NCBI GenBank assembly: GCA_920105625.2
Contig: OV050031.1
Coordinates: 84,577,995 to 84,641,994 of the forward strand
From: Clusia tigrina
Taxonomy: Eukaryota; Arthropoda; Insecta; Diptera; Clusiidae
Length of the DNA stretch: 64,000 nucleotides
Reading direction: 5' to 3'
Made by a program: the position numbers and the translations under genes. The notes beneath the pieces were generated by a model. That model worked only from the letters and a program-made list of their open reading frames with translations. It had not been told where the DNA came from and searched no databases. How positions within the stretch are numbered: position 1 is the first letter of the stretch; the number at the start of each line of letters is the position of its first letter. This document shows, piece after piece, positions 56,361 through 64,000 of this stretch.

Positions 56361-59300
56361 AACGCTGACAGGGGCTGCGACTCCGACTGAGGCAGATAGG
56401 GGTAGATATAGGCATAGAGAAGTCAGCAGACCCCCAATCGACAGCGGCAGCGACTGAGACGTCTACAGAGACGCTGACAGAGGCTGCGACGCCGACCGAG
56501 ACGCCGACTGAGGCAGATAGGGGTAGATACTGGCATAGAGAAGGCAGCAGAACCCCCAATCGACAGCGCCAGCGCCTGAGACGCCTATAGAGACGCTGAC
56601 AGAGGCTGCGACGCCGACTGAGACGACGACTGAGGCAGATAGGGGTAGATAGCGGCATAGAGAAGACAGAAGACCCCCCAATCGACAGCGCAAGCGGCTG
56701 AGACGCCTACAGAGACGCTAACATAGGCTGCGACGCCGACCGAGACGCCGACTGAGGCAGATAGGGGTAGATAGAGGCATAGAGAAGACAGAAGACCCCC
56801 CAATCGACAGCGCAAGCTGCTGAGACGCCTACAGAGACGCTAACACAGGCTGCGACGCCGACCGAGACGCTGACTGAGGCAGATAGGGGTAGATAGAGGC
56901 ATAGAGAAGGCAGCAGACCCCCCAATCGACAGCGCAAGCGACTGAGACGTCTACAGAAACGCTGACAGGGGCTGCGACTCCGACTGAGGCAGATAGGGGT
57001 AGATATAGGCATAGAGAAGTCAGCAGACCCCCAATCGACAGCGGCAACGACTGAGACGTCTACAGAGACGCTGACAGAGGCTGCGACGCCGACCGAGACG
57101 CCGACTGAGGCAGATAGGGGTAGATACTGGCATAGAGAAGGCAGCAGAACCCCCAATCGACAGCGCCAGCGCCTGAGACGCCTATAGAGACGCTGACAGA
57201 GGCTGCGACGCCGACTGAGACGACGACTGAGGCAGATAGGGGTAGATAGCGGCATAGAGAAGACAGAAGACCCCCCAATGGACAGCGCAAGCTGCTGAGA
57301 CGCCTACAGAGACGCTAACACAGGCTGCGACGCCGACCGAGACGCTGACTGAGGCAGATAGGGGTAGATAGAGGCATAGAGAAGGCAGCAGACCCCCCAA
57401 TCGACAGCGCAAGCGACTGAGACGTCTACAGAAACGCTGACAGGGGCTGCGACTCCGACTGAGGCAGATAGGGGTAGATATAGGCATAGAGAAGTCAGCA
57501 GACCCCCAATCGACAGCGGCAACGACTGAGACGTCTACAGAGACGCTGACAGAGGCTGCGACGCCGACCGAGACGCCGACTGAGGCAGATAGGGGTAGAT
57601 ACTGGCATAGAGAAGGCAGCAGAACCCCCAATCGACAGCGCCAGCGCCTGAGACGCCTATAGAGACGCTGACAGAGGCTGCGACGCCGACTGAGGCAGAT
57701 AGGGGTAGATATAGGCATAGAGAAGTCAGCAGACCCCCCAATCGGCAGCGGCAGCGACTGAGACGCCTACAGAAACGCTGACAGAGGCTGCGGCGCTAAC
57801 TGAGGCAGATAGGGGTAGATATAGGCATAGAGAAGTCAGCAGACCCTCCAATCGGCAGCGGCAACGACAGAGACGCCTACAGAGACTTTGACAGAGGCTG
57901 CGACGCCGACTGAGACGCCAACTGAGGTAGATAGGGGTAGATATAGGCATAGATAAGGCAGTAGACCCCCCAATCGACAGCAGCAGCGACTGAGACGCCT
58001 ACAGAGACGCTGACAGAGGCTGCGACGCCGACCGAGACGCTGACTGAGGCAGATAGGGGTAGATAGAGGCATAGAGAAGGCAGCAGACCCCCCAATCGAC
58101 AGCGCAAGCGACTGAGACGTCTACAGAAACGCTGACAGGGGCTGCGACTCCGACTGAGGCAGATAGGGGTAGATATAGGCATAGAGAAGTCAGCAGACCC
58201 CCCAATCGACAGCGCAAGCGACTGAGACGTCTACAGAAACGCTGACAGGGGCTGCGACTCCGGCTGAGGCAGATAGGGGTAGATATAGGCATAGAGAAGT
58301 CAGCAGACCCCCAATCGACATCGGCAACGACTGAGACGTCTACAGAGACGCTGACAGAGGCTGCGACGCCGACCGAGACGCCGACTGAGGCAGATAGGGG
58401 TTGATACTGGCATAGAGAAGGCAGCAGAACCCCCAATCGACAGCGCCAGCGCCTGAGACGCCTATAGAGACGCTGACAGAGGCTGCGACGCCGACTGAGG
58501 CAGATAGGGGTAGATATAGGCATAGAGAAGTCAGCAGACCCCCCAATCGACAGCGGCAACGACTGAGACGTCTACAGAGACGCTGACAGAGGCTGCGACG
58601 CCGACCGAGACGCCGACTGAGGCTGATAGGGGTAGATACTGGCATAGAGAAGGCAGCAGAACCCCCAATCGACAGCGCCAGCGCCTGAGACGCCTATAGA
58701 GACGCTGACAGAGGCTGCGACGCCGACTGAGGCAGATAGGGGTAGATATAGGCATAGAGAAGTCAGCAGACCCCCCAATCGACTGCGGCAGCGACCAAGA
58801 CGCCTACAGAGACGCTGACAGAGGCTGCGACGCCGACTGAGACGCGGACTGAGGCAGATAGGGGTAGATAGAGGCATAGAGAAGACATAAGACCCCCCAA
58901 TCGACAGCGCAAGCGGCTGAGACGCCTACAGAGACGCTAACAGAGGCTGCGACGCCGACCGAGACGCTGACTGAGGCAGATAGGGGTAGATAGAGGCATA
59001 GAGAAGGCAGCAGACCCCCCAATCGACAGCGCAAGCGACTGAGACGTCTACAGAAACGCTGACAGGGGCTGCGACTCCGACTGAGGCAGATAGGGGTAGA
59101 TATAGGCATAGAGAAGTCAGCAGACCCCCAATCGACAGCGGCAACGACTGAGACGTCTACAGAGACGCTGACAGAGGCTGCGACGCCGACCGAGACGCCG
59201 ACTGAGGCAGATAGGGGTAGATACTGGCATAGAGAAGGCAGCAGAATGCCCAATCGACAGCGCCAGCGCCTGAGACGCCTATAGAGACGCTGACAGAGGC

Positions 59301-62300
59301 TACGACGCCGACTGAGACGCCGAATGAGGCAGATAGGGGTAGATAGAGGCATAGAGAAGACAGAAGACCCCCCAATCGACAGCGCAAGCGGCTGAGACGC
59401 CTACAGAGACGCTAACAGAGGCTGCGACGCCGACCGAGACGCTGACTGAGGCAGATAGGGGTAGATAGAGGCATAGAGAAGGCAGCAGACCCCCCAATCG
59501 ACAGCGCAAGCGACTGAGACGTCTACAGAAACGCTGACAGGGGCTGCGACTCCGACTGAGGCAGATAGGGGTAGATATAGGCATAGAGAAGTCAGCAGAC
59601 CCCCAATCGACAGCGGCAACGACTGAGACGTCTACAGAGACGCTGACAGAGGCTGCGACGCCGACCGAGACGCCGACTGAGGCAGATAGGGGTAGATACT
59701 GGCATAGAGAAGGCAGCAGAACCCCCAATCGACAGCGCCAGCGCCTGAGACGCCTATAGAGACGCTGACAGAGGCTGCGACGCCGACTGAGACGCCGACT
59801 GAGGCAGATAGGAGTAGATAGAGGCATAGAGAAGACAGAAGACCCCCCAATCGACAGCGCAAGCGGCTGAGACGCCTACAGAGACGCTAACAGAGGCTGC
59901 GACGCCGACCGAGACGCTGACTGAGGCAGATAGGGGTAGATAGAGGCATAGAGAAGGCAGCAGACCCCCCAATCGACAGCGCAAGCGACTGAGACGTCTA
60001 CAGAAACGCTGACAGGGGCTGCGACTCCGACTGCGGCAGATAGGGGTAGATATAGGCATAGAGAAGTCAGCAGACCCCTCAATCGAGAGCGACAACGACA
60101 GAGACGCCTACAGAGACTATGACAGAGGCTGCGAAGCCGACTGAAACGCCGAATGACACGCCGACTGAGGCAGATAGGGGTATATATAGGCATAGAGAAG
60201 GCAGCAGCCCCCCAATCGACAGCGGCAGCGACTGAGACGTCCACAGAGACGCTGACAGAGGCTGCGACGCCGACTGAGACGCCGACTGATGCAGATAGGG
60301 GTAGATATAGGCATAGATAAGGCAGTAGACCCCCCAATCGACAGCAGCAGCGACTGAGGCGCCTACAGAGACGCTGACAGAGGCTGCGATGCCGACTGAA
60401 ACGCCGACTGAGGTAGATAGGGGTAGATATAGGTAGATAGAAGGAAGCAGACCCCCCAATCGACTGCGGCAGCGACTAAGACGCCTACAGAGACGCTGAC
60501 AGAGGCTGCGAGGCCGACTGAGACGCCGACTGAGGCAGATAGGGGTAGATATAGGCATAGAGAAGTCAGCAGACCCCCCAATCGGCAGCGGCAGCGACTG
60601 AGACGCCTACAAAAACGCTGACAGAGGCTGCTGGGCTAACTGAGGCAGATAGGGGTAGATATAGGCATAGAGAAGTCAGCAGATCCCTCAATCGACAGCG
60701 GCAACGACAGAGACGCCTACAGAGACTTTGAAAGAGGCTGCGACGTCGACTGAAACGCCGATTGACACGCCAACTGAGGCAGAGACGGGTATATATAGGC
60801 ATAGAGAAGGCAGCAGACCCCCGAATCGGCAGCGGCAGCGACTGAAACGCCTACAGAAACGCTGACAGAGGCTGCGACGCTGACTGAGGCAGATAGGGGT
60901 AGATATAGGCATAGATAAGTCAGCAGACCCCTCAATCGACAGCGGCAACGACAGAGACGCCTACAGAGACTTTGACAGAGGCTGCGACGCCGACTGAAAC
61001 GCCGATTGACACGCCAACTGAGGCAGAGAGGGGTATATATAGGCATAGAGAAGCCAGCAGACCCCCCTAATCGACAGCGGCAGCGACTGAGACGCCCACA
61101 GAGACGCTGACAGAGGCTGCGACGCCGACTGAGACGCCGACTGAGGTAGATAGGGGTAGATATAGGCACAGAGAAGGCAGCAGACCGCCCAATCGACAGC
61201 GGCAGCGACTGAGACGCCTACAGAGACGCTGACAGAGGCTGCGGCGCCGACTGAGGCATATAGGGGTAGATATAGGCACAGAGAAGGTAGCAGACCGCCC
61301 AATGGACAGTGGCAGCGACTGACACGCCTACAGAGACTATGACAGAGGCTGCGACGCCGACTGAAACGCTGATTGACACGCCGACTGAGGCAGATATGGG
61401 TATATCTAGGCATAGAGAAGGCAGCAGACCCCCAACCGACAGCGGCAGCGACTTAGATGCCCACAGAGACGCTGACAGAGGCTGCGACGCCGACTGAGAC
61501 GCCCACTGAGGCACATATGGGTAGATAATGGCATAGAGAAGGCAGCAGACCCCAAATCGACAGCGGCAGCACTTGAGACGCCTGTAGAGATGCTGACAGA
61601 GGCTGCAACGCCGACTGAGACGCCGACTGAGGCAGATAGTGGTAGATATAGGCATAGAGAAGACAGCAGAACCCACAATCGACTGCAGCAGCGACTGAGA
61701 CGTCTACAGAAACGCTGACAGGGGCTGCGACGCCGACTGAGGCAGATAGGGGTAGATACAGGCATAGAGAAGGTAGCAGACCGCCCAATCGACAGCGGCA
61801 GCGACTGACACGCCTACAGAGACTATTTCAGAGGCTGCGACGCCGACTGAAACGCCGATTGACACGCCGACTGAGGCAGATATGGGTATATCTAAGCATA
61901 GAGAAGGCAGCAGACCCCCAACCGACAGCGGCAGTGACTGAGACGCCCACAGAGACGTTGACAGAGGCTGCGACGCCGACTGAGACGCCCACTGAGGCAC
62001 ATATGGGTAGATAATGGCATAGAGAAGGCAGCAGACCCCCAATCGACAGCGGCAGCACTTGAGACGCCTGTAGAGATGCTGACAAAGGCTGCAACGCCGA
62101 CTGAGACGCCGACTGAGGCAGATAGGGGTAGATATAGGCATACAGAAGGCAGCAGACCCCCCAATCGACAGCGCCAGCGACTGAGACGCCTACGGAGACG
62201 CTGACAGAGGCTGCGACGCCGACTGAGGCAGATAGGGGTAGATATAGGCATAGAGAAGGCAGCAGACCCCACAATCGACTGCAGCAGCGACTGAGACGTC

Positions 62301-64000
62301 TACAGAAACGCTGACAGGGGCTGCGACGCCGACTGAGGCAGATTGGGGTAGATCCAGGCATAGAGAAGGCAGCAGACCACCCCAATCGACAGCGGCAGCG
62401 ACTGAGACGCCTACAGAAACGGTGGCAGAGGCTCCGACGCTGACTGAGGCATATAGGGGTAGATATAGGCATAGAGAAGTCAGCAGACCCCCCAATCGGC
62501 AGCGGCAGCGACTGAGACGCCTACAGAAACGCTGACAGAGGCTGCGACGCTGACTGAGGAAGATAGGGGTAGATATAGGCATAGAGAAGGCAGCAGACCC
62601 CCAATCGACAGCGGCAACGACAGAGACGCCTACAGAGGCTGCGACGTCGACTGAAACGCCGATTGACACGCCAACTGAGGCAGAAAGGGGTATATATAGG
62701 CATAGAGAAGGCAGCAGACCCCCCAATCGACAGCGGCAGCGACTGAGACGCCCACAGAGACGCTGACAGAGGCTGCGACGCCGACTGAGACGCCAACTGA
62801 GGTAGATAGGGGTAGATATAGGCATAGAGAATGCAGCAGACCCCCCAATCGACAGCGGCAGCGCCTGACACGCCTACAGAGACGCTAACAGAGGCTGCGA
62901 CGCCGACCGAGACGCTGACTGAGGCAGATAGGCGTAGATAGAGGCATAGAGAAGACAGAAGACCCCCCAATCGACAGCGCAAGCGACTGAGACGTCTACA
63001 GAAACGCTGACAGGGGCTGCGACGCCGACTGAGGCAGATAGGGGTAGATACAGGCATAGAGAAGGTAGCAGACCGCCCAATCGACAGCGGCAGCGACTGA
63101 CACGCCTACAGAGACTATTTCAGAGGCTGCGACGCCGACTGAAACGCCGATTGACACGCCGACTGAGGCAGATATGGGTATATCTAAGCATAGAGAAGGC
63201 AGCAGACCCCCAACCGACAGCGGCAGTGACTGAGACGCCCACAGAGACGTTGACAGAGGCTGCGACGCCGACTGAGACGCCCACTGAGGCACATATGGGT
63301 AGATAATGGCATAGAGAAGGCAGCAGACCCCCAATCGACAGCGGCAGCACTTGAGACGCCTGTAGAGATGCTGACAAAGGCTGCAACGCCGACTGAGACG
63401 CCGACTGAGGCAGATAGGGGTAGATATAGGCATACAGAAGGCAGCAGACCCCCCCAATCGACAGCGCCAGCGACTGAGACGCCTACGGAGACGCTGACAG
63501 AGGCTGCGACGCCGACTGAGGCAGATAGGGGTAGATATAGGCATAGAGAAGGCAGCAGACCCCACAATCGACTGCAGCAGCGACTGAGACGTCTACAGAA
63601 ACGCTGACAGGGGCTGCGACGCCGACTGAGGCAGATTGGGGTAGATCCAGGCATAGAGAAGGCAGCAGACCACCCCAATCGACAGCGGCAGCGACTGAGA
63701 CGCCTACAGAAACGGTGGCAGAGGCTCCGACGCTGACTGAGGCATATAGGGGTAGATATAGGCATAGAGAAGTCAGCAGACCCCCCAATCGGCAGCGGCA
63801 GCGACTGAGACGCCTACAGAAACGCTGACAGAGGCTGCGACGCTGACTGAGGAAGATAGGGGTAGATATAGGCATAGAGAAGGCAGCAGACCCCCAATCG
63901 ACAGCGGCAACGACAGAGACGCCTACAGAGGCTGCGACGTCGACTGAAACGCCGATTGACACGCCAACTGAGGCAGAAAGGGGTATATATAGGCATAGAG
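56361..64000 (+). repeat. GC-rich satellite, right block (runs off the window)
   Basis: Continues the monomer interrupted at 46150; the duplicated AACG at 56361-56364 marks the join. About 56.8-58.7 kb matches about 41.7-43.5 kb at an offset of 15180. The segment at about 61.8-62.7 kb recurs at about 63.1-64.0 kb with a period of 1293 bp. No gene seen. Confidence 0.97.
61770..64000 (+). repeat. Satellite higher-order repeat, period ~1293 bp
   Basis: Two consecutive copies share private variants such as 'gagactatttcagagg', 'gattggggtagatccagg' and 'ggcagaggctccgacgc'. The second copy reaches the window edge. Confidence 0.8.

Overview
The window is made almost entirely of repeats and reads as eukaryotic heterochromatin. 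It probably comes from a higher fly (Diptera). The support is an R1-clade LINE, a DD41D mariner of the kind described in tephritid flies (rosa/VS group), Ty3/gypsy elements, and AT-rich stretches full of 'atacatacat/actcgtatat' motifs common in drosophilid and tephritid DNA. No host protein gene, rRNA or tRNA gene was found. The species call is inference.

The backbone is a GC-rich satellite. Its monomers are about 110 and 122 bp and differ mainly by one 12-bp duplication. It occupies 4105-7566, 23791-46150 and 56361-64000, roughly 33 kb or 280 monomers, and runs off the right edge. It carries nested higher-order repeats of about 353 bp, 1.29 kb, 4.17 kb and 5.15 kb.

Two minus-strand copies of one R1-clade LINE lie in the satellite. 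Copy 1 (1-4104) leaves the window on the left and is split by a 1268-bp DD41D mariner at 278-1545. Copy 2 is complete, from its 5' junction with the satellite at 23790/23791 to its poly(A) tail at 7567-7594. It is split by a 10.8-kb Ty3/gypsy element (10052-20866, minus strand). Copies 1 and 2 are collinear at an offset of 19686 bases. They share their 5' satellite junction, about 350 bp of flanking satellite and several frame lesions, so they look like products of one duplication within the array rather than two insertions.

The first gypsy element has LTRs that look identical, a 4-bp target duplication, complete gag and pol and a textbook -1 slippery site, so it looks young and possibly active. 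A second copy of the same family (46151-56360, plus strand) sits in the satellite between AACG duplications. It has LTRs about 2% different, a stop codon in pol and a 519-bp deletion of the integrase core, so it is dead.

Inferred order of events: satellite; R1 LINE insertion inside a 'gcagataggg' motif; duplication of LINE plus satellite; mariner into copy 1 and gypsy into copy 2 and into the array; continued turnover of the array. The most interesting points are the possible satellite-targeted LINE, the satellite's multi-scale organisation, and an unexplained, partly conserved 2.85-kb region after pol in the gypsy family.
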